Shown here: piece by piece, positions 1 to 7,541 of the stretch
How the letters are laid out: every line of letters starts with the position of its first letter
How positions within the stretch are numbered: the stretch's first letter is position 1
Source of the DNA: JAMQPK01 sp963782595
GTDB taxonomy: Bacteria; Acidobacteriota; Vicinamibacteria; Vicinamibacterales; JAMQPK01
Assembly: GCA_963782595.1 (NCBI GenBank)
Contig: CAWAKJ010000002.1
Span: forward strand, 682,001-746,000
Length of the DNA: 64,000 nt
Direction: 5' to 3'
Program-made: the position numbers and the translations under genes
The notes under the pieces: generated by a model
The model's database searches: none
Seen by the model: the letters and a program-made list of their open reading frames with translations, nothing else
What the model was told of the DNA's origin: nothing

Positions 1-2
1 CG

Positions 3-272
3 TCGCAGGATCTGATCGATCTCGGCCTGGGCGCGCTCATCGCCATAGGATCGAGCACGGTCTTCGTCCTGGCGTTGTTTTTGGGTTTCTGCATCATCTT
101 CGGATTCTCGAAACTTCGACCTACGACCAGTCGCGGGTCGATGGTCGTCAAGAGCCTCGATGAGACGGTGGGACAGGACGCATTTGCCCGCTACATGCCT
201 CCAGACGCGCCGCGCGGTCCTGTCGACGTTCTGAAGACGCCAGAGCTCTTGGAACGAGCACGGAAAGCGTAG
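3..272 (+). CDS. C-terminal end of an unidentified membrane protein (partial)
   Basis: The reading frame is open to the left edge of the window and ends with TAG at 270-272, so only the last 89 residues are seen. Residues from about position 12 to 40 of the fragment form one clear hydrophobic membrane segment (Ala/Ile/Val/Leu/Phe-rich), followed by a short polar tail of about 50 residues with basic and acidic residues. No family was recognised. A downstream TTG (75) lies inside the membrane segment and is unlikely to be the true start. It converges on gatA with only 6 bp between the stop codons. Confidence 0.5.
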   Translation, partial: SQDLIDLGLGALIAIGSSTVFVLALFLGFCIIFGFSKLRPTTSRGSMVVKSLDETVGQDAFARYMPPDAPRGPVDVLKTPELLERARKA

Positions 273-278
273 GCGCGC

Positions 279-1730
279 CTAGCCTTCCGGCGACTCTTGC
301 CACCAGTTCGTGTCGCGCTCGAAGGCGTCACCAATCCGTAGCAGTGTGGCTTCATCGAAGGGCCGGCCCGTCAACTGCAGTCCGATGGGCAGCCGATCGG
401 ACGTCAGTCCGCAAGGCACGCTCACTCCGGGCAATCCCGCCAGGTTTGCGCTAACCGTGAAAATGTCTGTCAGGTAGAGCGACAGAGGGTCTTCCACCTT
501 CTCGCCGATCTTGAATGCCGGGGTCGGGCTGGTCGGCATGACGACGGCATCGACGGAGTTGAACGCCTGCTCGTAGTCGCGCCGCACGAGCGTGCGCACC
601 TGCTGGGCTTTCAAGTAGTACGCGTCATAGTAGCCGGCACTCAGGACATACGTGCCAAGCATGATGCGCCGCTTGACTTCGGGGCCGAACCCCTGGCTCC
701 GTGTCTTTTCGTACATCTCCTTGAGCTCACGCGCACCCTCCGCTCGGAATCCGTAACGCACGCCGTCGTAGCGTGCGAGATTCGAGCTCGCTTCCGCAGT
801 TGCGACGATGTAGTAGGTGGCAATCGCGTACGGCGCGTGCGGGAGATCGATGTCGATGAGTTCGGCGCCGCGGGCACGCAGAATATCGAGCGCGGCATAA
901 AAGCTGTCGTGCACCGATCGGTCCACGCCCTGCTCGAGCATCTTTCGCGGGACGCCCAGTCTGATGTCGCGAATATCCCCCGAAAGCGAGCTGGCGTAGT
1001 CTGCCACGGGCTCTTGTGATGCCGTCGAGTCGTATTCGTCGGCGCCGGCCAGCACGGAGAGCGCCGTCGCGGCGTCGTGAGAGGTGCGCGTCAGCGGCCC
1101 AATCTGATCGAGGGACGAGGCAAACGCGATAAGTCCATATCGCGACACGCGTCCGTAGGTCGGCTTCAGGCCGACGATGCCGCAGAGCGACGCCGGCTGC
1201 CGGATGGATCCACCCGTGTCCGATCCGAGTGCGACGGGCGCCATGCCCGACGCCACCGCGACGGCGGATCCTCCGCTGGATCCGCCGGAGATGTAGTCGG
1301 GATTCCACGGATTGCGCGACGGCCCGAAGGCGGAGTTCTCGGTGGACGATCCCATCGCGAATTCGTCACAGTTGGTCTTGCCCATCACGACCGCTCCCGC
1401 GGCTTCAAGGCGCCTGACGACCGTGGCGTCGTAGGGCGGTACGAAGTGCTGCAGCATGCGCGAAGACGCGGTTGTCGTAATGCCGCGCGTCATGATGTTG
1501 TCCTTGAGCGCGACAGGGACGCCGGCGAGAGGGCCCGAATGACGTTCGCGGTCGACGAGCCGTGCGCGGTCCAGCGCGCGGTCGCGTGCGACGGCAAGAA
1601 ACGCGTTCAGCTTCGGGTTGGCCGAATCGATTCGGGCAAGCGCGTCCTCGCAGACCTCGACCGCCGAGACGTCTCGACGAGCGATCGCATCGCGGACGTC
1701 GCGGGCCGTTTGAAAGGGCAGTGTGCTCAC
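279..1730 (-). CDS. gatA: Aspartyl/glutamyl-tRNA(Asn/Gln) amidotransferase subunit A
   Basis: GatA releases ammonia from glutamine and passes it to GatB, which amidates mischarged Asp-tRNA(Asn) or Glu-tRNA(Gln) in the cytoplasm. The 483-residue product has the full amidase-signature fold: Lys76 in 'PVALKDN', cis-Ser151 in 'GGSSGGS' and nucleophile Ser175 in 'DTGGSIRQPA' form the Ser-cisSer-Lys triad. I chose GTG at 1730, 10 bp after the gatC stop, because the alignment of 'FQTARDVRDAIARRD' with the family N-terminus starts there; the frame stays open to 1796 but that part overlaps gatC. gatC lies just upstream in the same direction. gatB is not in this window. Confidence 0.95.
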   Translation of the reverse strand: MSTLPFQTARDVRDAIARRDVSAVEVCEDALARIDSANPKLNAFLAVARDRALDRARLVDRERHSGPLAGVPVALKDNIMTRGITTTASSRMLQHFVPPYDATVVRRLEAAGAVVMGKTNCDEFAMGSSTENSAFGPSRNPWNPDYISGGSSGGSAVAVASGMAPVALGSDTGGSIRQPASLCGIVGLKPTYGRVSRYGLIAFASSLDQIGPLTRTSHDAATALSVLAGADEYDSTASQEPVADYASSLSGDIRDIRLGVPRKMLEQGVDRSVHDSFYAALDILRARGAELIDIDLPHAPYAIATYYIVATAEASSNLARYDGVRYGFRAEGARELKEMYEKTRSQGFGPEVKRRIMLGTYVLSAGYYDAYYLKAQQVRTLVRRDYEQAFNSVDAVVMPTSPTPAFKIGEKVEDPLSLYLTDIFTVSANLAGLPGVSVPCGLTSDRLPIGLQLTGRPFDEATLLRIGDAFERDTNWWQESPEG

Positions 1731-1740
1731 CGCTCGCGGC

Positions 1741-2037
1741 TCATAGTACTCGGGGCACGCGGAAGAGCCCGGCTTGCGGCGCAGGATCGGGAGCATTCGC
1801 CAACGCTTCGGCGTTGGTCAAACCCGGGCAAGGCTCGTCGGGGCGATCGGCCGGCATACGCGAGAGGACGTGGGAGGTTGGCGGGACGCCGGCCGTATCG
1901 ATGCGCTGAATCTGCTCGGCGTACTCGAGCACATGCGATAGTTGGTGCACGAGCAGATTTTTTTCGGTGTCGGTCAGTTCCAGGTGGGCGAGTGTGGCAA
2001 TCCGCTCCACGTCGGCGCGATTCAACCGTTCCGGCAT
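1741..2037 (-). CDS. gatC: Aspartyl/glutamyl-tRNA amidotransferase subunit C
   Basis: GatC is the small subunit that wraps around and stabilises the GatA-GatB interface. The N-terminus 'MPERLNRADVERIATLAHL' matches the family, as does 'HVLEYAEQIQRIDT' and the C-terminal Pro-rich 'LSRMPADRPDEP'. About 98 residues from the ATG at 2037, normal for GatC. An ATG at 2052 is in frame and also possible. Upstream on this strand a TAACAT box ends about 6 nt before 2037, compatible with a leaderless transcript, which would favour the shorter form. The gene forms an operon with gatA (10 bp gap). Confidence 0.88.
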   Translation of the reverse strand: MPERLNRADVERIATLAHLELTDTEKNLLVHQLSHVLEYAEQIQRIDTAGVPPTSHVLSRMPADRPDEPCPGLTNAEALANAPDPAPQAGLFRVPRVL

Positions 2038-2118
2038 GCCAAATGTTAACATGCTCGAAATTACGTAGTGTCCGGGCTTCCGCCACACCGTGACGACCTC
2101 AGCCCGACCTGACGTCTG

Positions 2119-2955
2119 ATGAAAGAACTACGCCGCGCCGCCGTCGCGGGATCATGGTACCCGTCGGATCCCGACACGCTCGCGCGCGAGATCGATCGCT
2201 ATCTGGAAGCGGCGGATGCGCCTCCCGCTGGCGAGCCGCTGGCGATCGTCGCCCCTCATGCCGGATTGATGTACTCAGGTCCGATAGCCGCTCACGCGTA
2301 CAACCTGCTCCGGGGAAGGGCCATCGATGTCGCCGTTCTCGTCGGCCCGTCGCACTTCGTCGACTTCGAAGGCGTGGCGATTTACGAACGCGGCGCATTC
2401 GAGACGCCGTTTGGGCACGTGCCGATCGCCGAGGACTGCGCCGCTGCGGTCGCGTCTGCCTCGCAGAGAGTGAAACCCCACCCGATTGCGCACGTCCGCG
2501 AGCATTCACTCGAAATGCAGCTCCCGTTTCTCAAGCGGGTGTTGCCGGATATCGCCATCGTGCCGCTCGTGATGGGACATCAGGGGCGTGAAACGGCAAA
2601 CGATCTCGGCGAAGCGATTGCGACGGCCGTGAAGGGCCGGCGGGCCGTCCTGGTTGCCAGCACCGACCTGTCGCACTATCAGAAGTCCGCGGTAGCCGCG
2701 AAGCTCGATGGCAAGGTCATTCAGGAGGTGCGGCGATTCGACGCAGACGGCCTGATGACCCTCCTCGAACAATTTCCTCAACATGCGTGCGGCGGTGGAC
2801 CCACGGTGTCGGTGATGCGCGCGGCGCAGCAGCTCGGCGTCCGCGATGCGCGGGTGCTCAAGTACGGTGATTCGGGCGACGTGTCAGGCGACAAGGACGC
2901 CGTCGTGGGGTATCTTGCCGCCGCCTTTGGCACGTTCATGCCCGAGGGAGTCTAG
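2119..2955 (+). CDS. amrB: AmmeMemoRadiSam system protein B (MEMO1 family)
   Basis: A 278-residue MEMO1-family protein, the bacterial homologue of human MEMO1, related in fold to extradiol dioxygenases and class III LigB enzymes. Visible family marks are 'GSWYPSDP' near the N-terminus, the His-containing 'APHAGLMYSG', 'GPSHFVDFEG', 'EHSLEMQLPFL', 'STDLSHYQ' and the Cys of 'HACGGGPT', which together supply the metal-site His/His/Cys set known for MEMO1. The biochemical role of the bacterial system is not established. It overlaps amrA by one base (TAG/GTG), so the two are translationally coupled. The radical-SAM partner (AmrS) is not in this window. Confidence 0.88.
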   Translation: MKELRRAAVAGSWYPSDPDTLAREIDRYLEAADAPPAGEPLAIVAPHAGLMYSGPIAAHAYNLLRGRAIDVAVLVGPSHFVDFEGVAIYERGAFETPFGHVPIAEDCAAAVASASQRVKPHPIAHVREHSLEMQLPFLKRVLPDIAIVPLVMGHQGRETANDLGEAIATAVKGRRAVLVASTDLSHYQKSAVAAKLDGKVIQEVRRFDADGLMTLLEQFPQHACGGGPTVSVMRAAQQLGVRDARVLKYGDSGDVSGDKDAVVGYLAAAFGTFMPEGV

Positions 2956-3545
2956 TGAGCCGGCTTCCCGATACGGCCCGGCAGGATCTTCTGCGCATCG
3001 CGCGCCTGGCGATTGCCCGTGCCATCGGCGCGGAGCTAATCCCCAATCCCCAATCCCTAATCCCTGGAGATCAGTCCCTCATCCCCGTGGATCTTCGGAG
3101 AGGCGTCTTCGTGACGCTGCGCATCGCAGGCGCGCTGCGAGGCTGCATCGGATATCCCGAGCCCGAGTTGCTCCTGCTCGATGCCGTCGAGCGATGCGCC
3201 GTGTCCGCGGCCATGTCCGATCCGAGATTCCCGTCCCTCAGCGTCGACGAATTCCGCGACATCGATCTCGAGATCTCGGTGCTTGGGCCGATCGAGCCCG
3301 TTGGCAACCTTACTGAAGTCGTCGTTGGACAACATGGGTTGCTCGTCGAATCCGGCCGCCGGCGCGGATTACTGTTGCCCCAGGTGGCCCTGGAGTGGAA
3401 GTGGAATGCAGCGGAGTTCGCGTCCGAGACCTGCATCAAAGCCGGGCTGCAGCGAGACGCGTGGCAGAACGGGGCGGTGCTTTTCAAGTTCGAGGCGGAG
3501 GTCTTCGGGGAACGATCCGAGAGTCTCAAATCAACAAGAGATTAG
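2955..3545 (+). CDS. amrA: AmmeMemoRadiSam system protein A (AMMECR1 domain)
   Basis: A 196-residue AMMECR1-domain protein; the hallmark hexapeptide LRGCIG is at residues 61-66, preceded by 'RRGVFVTLRIAGA' and followed by the usual 'SAAMSDPRFP'. Start is GTG 2955, overlapping the amrB stop by one base. Function is unknown although the domain is conserved from bacteria to humans. Odd point: residues 29-44, just before the conserved core, are encoded by a 49-bp array of 7-nt repeats that reads 'LIPNPQSLIP' and so on. The stop codon TAG (3543-3545) lies inside the left arm of a large palindromic repeat. Both suggest that repeats have reshaped this gene. Confidence 0.85.
   Translation: MSRLPDTARQDLLRIARLAIARAIGAELIPNPQSLIPGDQSLIPVDLRRGVFVTLRIAGALRGCIGYPEPELLLLDAVERCAVSAAMSDPRFPSLSVDEFRDIDLEISVLGPIEPVGNLTEVVVGQHGLLVESGRRRGLLLPQVALEWKWNAAEFASETCIKAGLQRDAWQNGAVLFKFEAEVFGERSESLKSTRD
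3038..3086 (+). repeat. Seven in-register 7-nt repeats inside amrA (AATCCCY word)
   Basis: Units read aatcccc, aatcccc, aatccct, aatccct, ggagatc, agtccct, catcccc, all in 7-nt register. The array is translated within amrA. The same word occurs as four units between genes at 26264-26291. The word resembles the CCCCART class of short tandemly repeated repetitive (STRR) sequences known from filamentous cyanobacteria. Confidence 0.85.
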
Positions 3546-3898
3546 GAGATTAGGAGGTCCGATCCAGTCTCTGGTCTCGACGCAGAGACGCGGAGCTCTG
3601 GCATCGATGTCGCGCCATCGGCGCGCGCGGAGAAGAAGAGCGCCAAATACCAAGAGCCAGGATCGTGTCGCTCTTGTATTTGGCGCTCTTCTTCTCCGCG
3701 CGTGGGCCGCATCCGCGGCCCACGACGTCGATGCCTCCGGCAGAAACTCGTTGAGAAACCCCAGAGGTGTGTTCCTCAGCGCCTCAGCGCCTCTGCGTCA
3801 AAACTGCAAACCTCGTGAGCTCTTGATCTCGTGTTTGCATTCGGTGGGGAGCAGGCGCGTTCAGGACGAACAATGTCCTCCTAGTCTCCTAGTCTCCT
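3536..3898. repeat. 363-bp nested palindrome between convergent amrA and nfo
   Basis: This 343-bp intergenic stretch holds no gene; it is a set of nested inverted repeats. Outermost arms (3536-3557 and 3877-3898) match at 19 of 22 positions and contain the 8-nt words GATTAGGA and, inverted, GACTAGGA, two copies each. Next, 3579-3595 pairs with 3783-3799 (15/17). The centre is a hairpin with a perfect 27-bp stem (3624-3650 with 3676-3702). A smaller 9-bp hairpin lies at 3702-3723. The outer arms contain the TAG stop codons of both flanking genes. Confidence 0.85.
3624..3702. repeat. Perfect 27-bp stem hairpin at the centre of the nested palindrome
   Basis: Arms 3624-3650 and 3676-3702 are exact reverse complements; a further 6-7 bp pair inside with a single bulge, leaving a loop of about 12 nt. 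It lacks a T tract, so it is not a typical intrinsic terminator, although it would block readthrough between the convergent genes. It could also be a small non-autonomous mobile element. Confidence 0.8.
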
Positions 3899-4788
3899 GT
3901 TTTAGTTGTCGCTTTCGCCAACAGGCCCCGGAGCGTATTCAGGTTCATTTCGTCCAGCGGATCGAGGACGATTTTGCCTTTCTCCCGCCACTCGGTCTTT
4001 TCGGTTTCCAGAATCATCGGAAGGTGCCGAAAACGCTTGTCGTTCAGCAGTCGCCGGAAAGGCTCGATGCCGATGCAGCCCTTGCCGATGTGCTCGTGAC
4101 GGTCGACCCGGCTCATACACGGCTTCTTCGAATCGTTCAGGTGGAACACTTTCAAACGGTCGAAGCCGATGAGCCGTTCAAATCGGTCGAACGTCTCCGT
4201 GTAGCCCTGCTCGGTGCACAGGTCGTAGCCGGACGCGAGCAGATGGCACGTGTCGAGGCACACACCGAGACGGCCGCGATGGGTCTTGACCCCCTCGAGC
4301 ATCGCCGCGATCTCCTCGAACGACGCACCCATCGTGCTGCCTTGACCTGCCGTGTGCTCGATGAGAATCATCGTGTTTCCGTGAGGCCGCTTCTTCAGCA
4401 CGTGTGAGAGCGCCGCCGAGATGAGCGACAACGCCTGTTCGGCCGGTGCGGCCAGACGGGCGCCCGGATGCAGCACGACGCCGAGGAGGCCGAGCGCCTC
4501 GGCGCGATCGAGTTCCTCGCCGAGCGCCGCAATCGACTGCGCACGGAGATCGGAAGCGGGCGTGGCGATATTGATCAAGTAACTCGCGTGCGCGACGATG
4601 GGGGAGACGCCGCTCTTGGCGGCCGCGCCCCTGAAGGCCGCGATTTCCTCCGGAGGCAGGGGGCGGGCGCGCCACTGGCTGGCGTTCTTGCTGAAAATCT
4701 GAAGCGACTCGCAACGGTGGAGGCTGGCTCGCGCGATGGCGTTGGGCAAGCCGCCGGCCACTGACATGTGGGCGCCGAGACGGGGCAT
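3889..4788 (-). CDS. nfo: Deoxyribonuclease IV (AP endonuclease IV)
   Basis: Endonuclease IV cuts the phosphodiester 5' to abasic sites in base-excision repair, using three zinc ions in a TIM barrel. The 299-residue product starts 'MPRLGAHMSVAGGL', typical of the family, and shows the metal-site motifs 'VAHASYLINIA', 'LHPGA', 'LIEHTAGQG', 'CLDTCHLLASGYD', 'FHLNDSKK', 'DRHEHIGKG' and 'MILETEK'. It is divergent from the secreted nuclease gene at 4806 with only 17 bp between start codons. The stop codon (complement 3889-3891) lies in the right arm of the nested palindrome, so the last residues may be repeat-derived. Confidence 0.95.
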   Translation of the reverse strand: MPRLGAHMSVAGGLPNAIARASLHRCESLQIFSKNASQWRARPLPPEEIAAFRGAAAKSGVSPIVAHASYLINIATPASDLRAQSIAALGEELDRAEALGLLGVVLHPGARLAAPAEQALSLISAALSHVLKKRPHGNTMILIEHTAGQGSTMGASFEEIAAMLEGVKTHRGRLGVCLDTCHLLASGYDLCTEQGYTETFDRFERLIGFDRLKVFHLNDSKKPCMSRVDRHEHIGKGCIGIEPFRRLLNDKRFRHLPMILETEKTEWREKGKIVLDPLDEMNLNTLRGLLAKATTKTGD

Positions 4789-4805
4789 TCCAGCGATAAT
4801 AAGGT
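4789..4805. promoter_or_regulatory. 17-bp divergent start region shared by nfo and the S1/P1 nuclease
   Basis: Only 17 bp separate the two start codons. The segment contains GATAAT (4795-4800), which ends 5 nt before the rightward ATG, and on the other strand TTATTA/TATTAT, which lies about 7 nt before the nfo ATG. A single AT-rich box may act as -10 for both directions, giving leaderless or very short-leader transcripts. Each -35 region would lie inside the opposite gene. Confidence 0.4.
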
Positions 4806-5705
4806 ATGCGCCGTTCAGTCACCGGCCTGTTGACCGTACTGTTGTTCATACCGTCGACGGCCGGCGCGTGGGGGTTCGAGGCTCACAAGTTCATCGTCGC
4901 CCGGGCCCTCGACATCCTTCCCGCACCGCTCCGCCCCTTCTTCGACGCAAACCGGGCGTTCATCGTCGAACGGGCGATCGATCCCGACCTGTGGCGCAAT
5001 GCGGGATTCACCGAGGAACCTCCGAATCATTTCCTCGACTTCGATGCGTACGGCAAATATCCGTTCCTCGATTTGCCGCGCGCTTACGACGAGGCGGTCA
5101 AGAAGCACGGCATTGAAAAGCTGAGGGAGAACGGGTTGGTGCCGTGGCGCACACACGAAATGGCCGGCCGGTTGATTCGGGGCTTCGAAGCGCTGAGTCG
5201 GAACGGACCGTACGCCCAGAGCGATATCCGGTTTTTCTCCGCCATCATTGGACACTACGTGGCTGATGCGCACGTGCCACTGCATGCCGTGCTCAACTAC
5301 AACGGGCAGCTCACCGGGCAGACGGGCATCCACAACCGCTGGGAAGACGAGTTGTTCGTCCGCTATCAGAAGCAGCTGACCATCGCGCCGGGCGCACTCA
5401 AGCCGATCACGCACGAGCGCGATTTCATTTTTGACACACTGCTCGAGAGTTCTCAGCTTGCGGCGGCTGTCCTTGCTGCCGATAAGGAGGCCATCGGAGA
5501 CCGTGATCTCTACGACGATCGGTATTTTGAAACTTTGTTCGTCAGGACTCGTCCTGTATTGGAGAAACGTTTGAACGATGCCATCACAGCGGTGGCGTCT
5601 GTCATTGCGAGCGCATGGGAACAAGCAGGAAAACCTCCACTGGCGGCGACCGCCCCGCCACGGACTCCGCAGCGGCGTCGGAACACACCACCGGTCAGCC
5701 CTTGA
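4806..5705 (+). CDS. Secreted S1/P1-type zinc nuclease (phospholipase C/P1 nuclease fold)
   Basis: A 299-residue exported protein: basic N-terminus, hydrophobic core and likely cleavage after 'STAGA', leaving Trp as mature residue 1 as in P1 nuclease and phospholipase C. The mature start 'WGFEAHKFIVARA', the Asp of 'IDPDLWRN', 'HFLDFD', 'IGHYVADAHVPLHAV' and 'GIHNRWEDELF' supply the Trp/His/Asp/Glu ligands of the trinuclear zinc site. It probably degrades single-stranded nucleic acid in the periplasm, though phospholipid or nucleotide substrates are possible. The TGA stop overlaps the ATG of the next gene by one base. A Pro/Arg-rich C-terminal tail is non-conserved. Confidence 0.82.
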   Translation: MRRSVTGLLTVLLFIPSTAGAWGFEAHKFIVARALDILPAPLRPFFDANRAFIVERAIDPDLWRNAGFTEEPPNHFLDFDAYGKYPFLDLPRAYDEAVKKHGIEKLRENGLVPWRTHEMAGRLIRGFEALSRNGPYAQSDIRFFSAIIGHYVADAHVPLHAVLNYNGQLTGQTGIHNRWEDELFVRYQKQLTIAPGALKPITHERDFIFDTLLESSQLAAAVLAADKEAIGDRDLYDDRYFETLFVRTRPVLEKRLNDAITAVASVIASAWEQAGKPPLAATAPPRTPQRRRNTPPVSP

Positions 5706-6394
5706 TGGACGTGTATTTCATCCCGGTTGCTCCCGATCGGTACGAGTTGTACTGCGAGCATGAGGGCCATGGCGACGAGATCGTGGACGATGTGCCGCCG
5801 AAAGGGCGTCTGGCCGCGCTTTATGCGAACTTCAAGGACGCGCTGAAGCGCGTCGAGGAAGAACGTCTCAGGGGCGAGACGCGCGTGCACGACCATCGGA
5901 CGTGGACCGAACGTCTAAAGGACCGTGCGATGCGCTGGATCGCCGAGAGGATTGCCGAGCAGCGCCTCTTGTGGCGCCTGCGGAACGAATCCGACCTGAT
6001 GCTGCACTTTCCAGACGACATCACGGACGAACAGGCGACCGCGCTCGCGCGCGCCGAGCTGCAGCGCGAAGCGGATCGTCACATGAAATGGATGATTATC
6101 GACGGCTTGCTGTTTGTCGCGTCGGGCGCGTTCTTTCTGGTGCCCGGGCCGAACGTGATTGCATACTTCTTCGGTTTCCGGCTGGTTGGTCACTATCTCT
6201 CCCGTCGCGGGGCCAGGCACGCGCTCACGGAGATCCGCTGGCAGACCTGCCCAAGCACGCAGATCTCGCGCCTGCGCCGCGTTCTGGCGCTGGCGCCGCA
6301 CGAGCGCGACCGCGAAGTCCACGAGGTCGCGTCGGCGCTGCACCTGCCGCACCTGGCGAAGTTCTTTGAACGAACCTCGATGAAAACTGCGTGA
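5705..6394 (+). CDS. Membrane protein, possibly mitochondrial K+-H+ exchange-related (Mit_KHE1-like)
   Basis: A 229-residue protein starting 'MDVYFIPVAPDRYELYCE', then a charged helical region (about residues 45-120) and one hydrophobic hairpin-like stretch (about 124-165) containing 'LVPGPNVIAYFFGFRLVGH', ending in a basic tail. The N-terminal strand and the 'P(N)..YF..FR' membrane motif recall the Mit_KHE1 family, named for a yeast mitochondrial protein linked to K+/H+ exchange; this is recognition by eye and uncertain. ATG 5705 overlaps the upstream TGA by one base and is favoured over an in-frame start at 5615 inside the nuclease gene. Transport activity is not shown by the sequence. Confidence 0.5.
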   Translation: MDVYFIPVAPDRYELYCEHEGHGDEIVDDVPPKGRLAALYANFKDALKRVEEERLRGETRVHDHRTWTERLKDRAMRWIAERIAEQRLLWRLRNESDLMLHFPDDITDEQATALARAELQREADRHMKWMIIDGLLFVASGAFFLVPGPNVIAYFFGFRLVGHYLSRRGARHALTEIRWQTCPSTQISRLRRVLALAPHERDREVHEVASALHLPHLAKFFERTSMKTA

Positions 6395-6419
6395 TATTCT
6401 CGGTGCACACCGATCTCGT

Positions 6420-6489
6420 CGAACGAGGCGGGGCCCCCGCCCTTCGACACGCTCAGGGCGCCCCGAGCGCAGCCGAGGGGCGCGACTAA
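6420..6489. repeat. Dispersed repeat element upstream of lpxD
   Basis: GC-rich intergenic element with a palindrome (6428-6440), the motif CCTTCGACACGCTCAGGG and a second inverted segment, ending in GCGACTAA (6482-6489) just before the lpxD start. A similar element ending in the same GCGACTAA lies upstream of asd at 59966-59973, and a related CCCTGAGCCTGTCGAAGGGT motif is found near 59630. These motifs resemble widely scattered bacterial REP-like sequences. Confidence 0.55.
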
Positions 6490-6491
6490 CA

Positions 6492-7541
6492 ATGAAACTC
6501 AGAGAGCTAGCGGAGCGGCTGGCGTGCCGGCTCGAAGGCGATGGAGAGATTGAGATCCAGCGCGTCGCCGGGCTCGAACAGGCGGGCTCGGGCGACGTCG
6601 CGTTCTTCGCCAACCGCAAATACGCGCCCGCGCTGCGCCGCACCCGCGCATCAGCCGTCATCCTCGGCAGCGACGAAGCCCCAGCCCCCTGCGCGATGCT
6701 GCGAACGACGCATCCCTATCTCGCCTTCGCCAACGCGCTGTCGCTCTTCGTGGTGCCGGCGCATCCTCCGGCCGGCATCGATGCGCTGAGTGCTGTTGCG
6801 GCGGATGCGGCCATTGGCGCCGAGGTGTCGATCGGTCCGTTTTCGTCGGTCGGCCATGGCGCGCACATCGGCGACCGCACTGTCATCTATCCGAATGTGT
6901 GCATCGGCGACGGCGCGGTCATCGGCGAGGATTGCCTCATTCACTCGCACGCGGCCATCCGCGAACGGGTGGTCATCGGGAACCGGGTGATCGTACAGAA
7001 CGGTGCGGTCGTGGGCAGCGATGGCTACGGCTTTGTGCGGCGGCTCGACGGCACCCATCAGAAGATCCCGCAGACCAGCCGCGTCGTCATCGAAGACGAT
7101 GTGGAGATTGGCGCGAATACGGCGATCGATCGTCCGGCGATCGGCGAGACCCGGATTCAGGCCGGCGCCAAGATCGACAATCTCGTGCAGATCGGGCACG
7201 GTGTCACCGTGGGCAGGAACACCCTGCTCGCGGCCCAGGTGGGCATTGCGGGCAGCACGTCGGTCGGCGACAACGTGACCCTGGCAGGGCAGGTAGGGGT
7301 CGCCGGGCATGTGACGATTGGCAACGGCGCCTCGGCCGTCGGCCAGAGCGGGATTACGAATTCGGTGCCCGACGGCACGTTCGTGTCTGGGTATCCCGCG
7401 ATCGAGAACAAGGAATGGCTGAAATCGTCGGTGATTTTCCGGAAACTGCCTGCGCTGCGGAAGAGGATGGCCGACCTTGAGCGGCGCGTGCTCGAACTGG
7501 AAGCCGCGCTCGAGGAATCCAAGTTAAGATCGAAGGGATGA
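6492..7541 (+). CDS. lpxD: UDP-3-O-acylglucosamine N-acyltransferase
   Basis: LpxD adds the N-linked 3-hydroxyacyl chain to UDP-3-O-acylglucosamine, the third step of lipid A synthesis, in the cytoplasm. The 349-residue protein has the N-terminal uridine-binding domain (about 1-100), a long left-handed parallel beta-helix of I/V-G-x hexapeptides (about 105-320) and a C-terminal helix. His236 in 'LVQIGHGVTVG' corresponds to the catalytic His239 of the E. coli enzyme. It overlaps the next gene by 4 bases (ATGA). lpxA and lpxC are not next to it, but lpxB is two genes downstream, so the block combines lipid A synthesis with envelope peptidases. Confidence 0.95.
   Translation: MKLRELAERLACRLEGDGEIEIQRVAGLEQAGSGDVAFFANRKYAPALRRTRASAVILGSDEAPAPCAMLRTTHPYLAFANALSLFVVPAHPPAGIDALSAVAADAAIGAEVSIGPFSSVGHGAHIGDRTVIYPNVCIGDGAVIGEDCLIHSHAAIRERVVIGNRVIVQNGAVVGSDGYGFVRRLDGTHQKIPQTSRVVIEDDVEIGANTAIDRPAIGETRIQAGAKIDNLVQIGHGVTVGRNTLLAAQVGIAGSTSVGDNVTLAGQVGVAGHVTIGNGASAVGQSGITNSVPDGTFVSGYPAIENKEWLKSSVIFRKLPALRKRMADLERRVLELEAALEESKLRSKG

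Noticed and set aside
3601..3888. Small gene in the amrA-nfo gap
   Set aside because: The frame running through this region has low-complexity Arg-rich translation and is made of inverted repeats.
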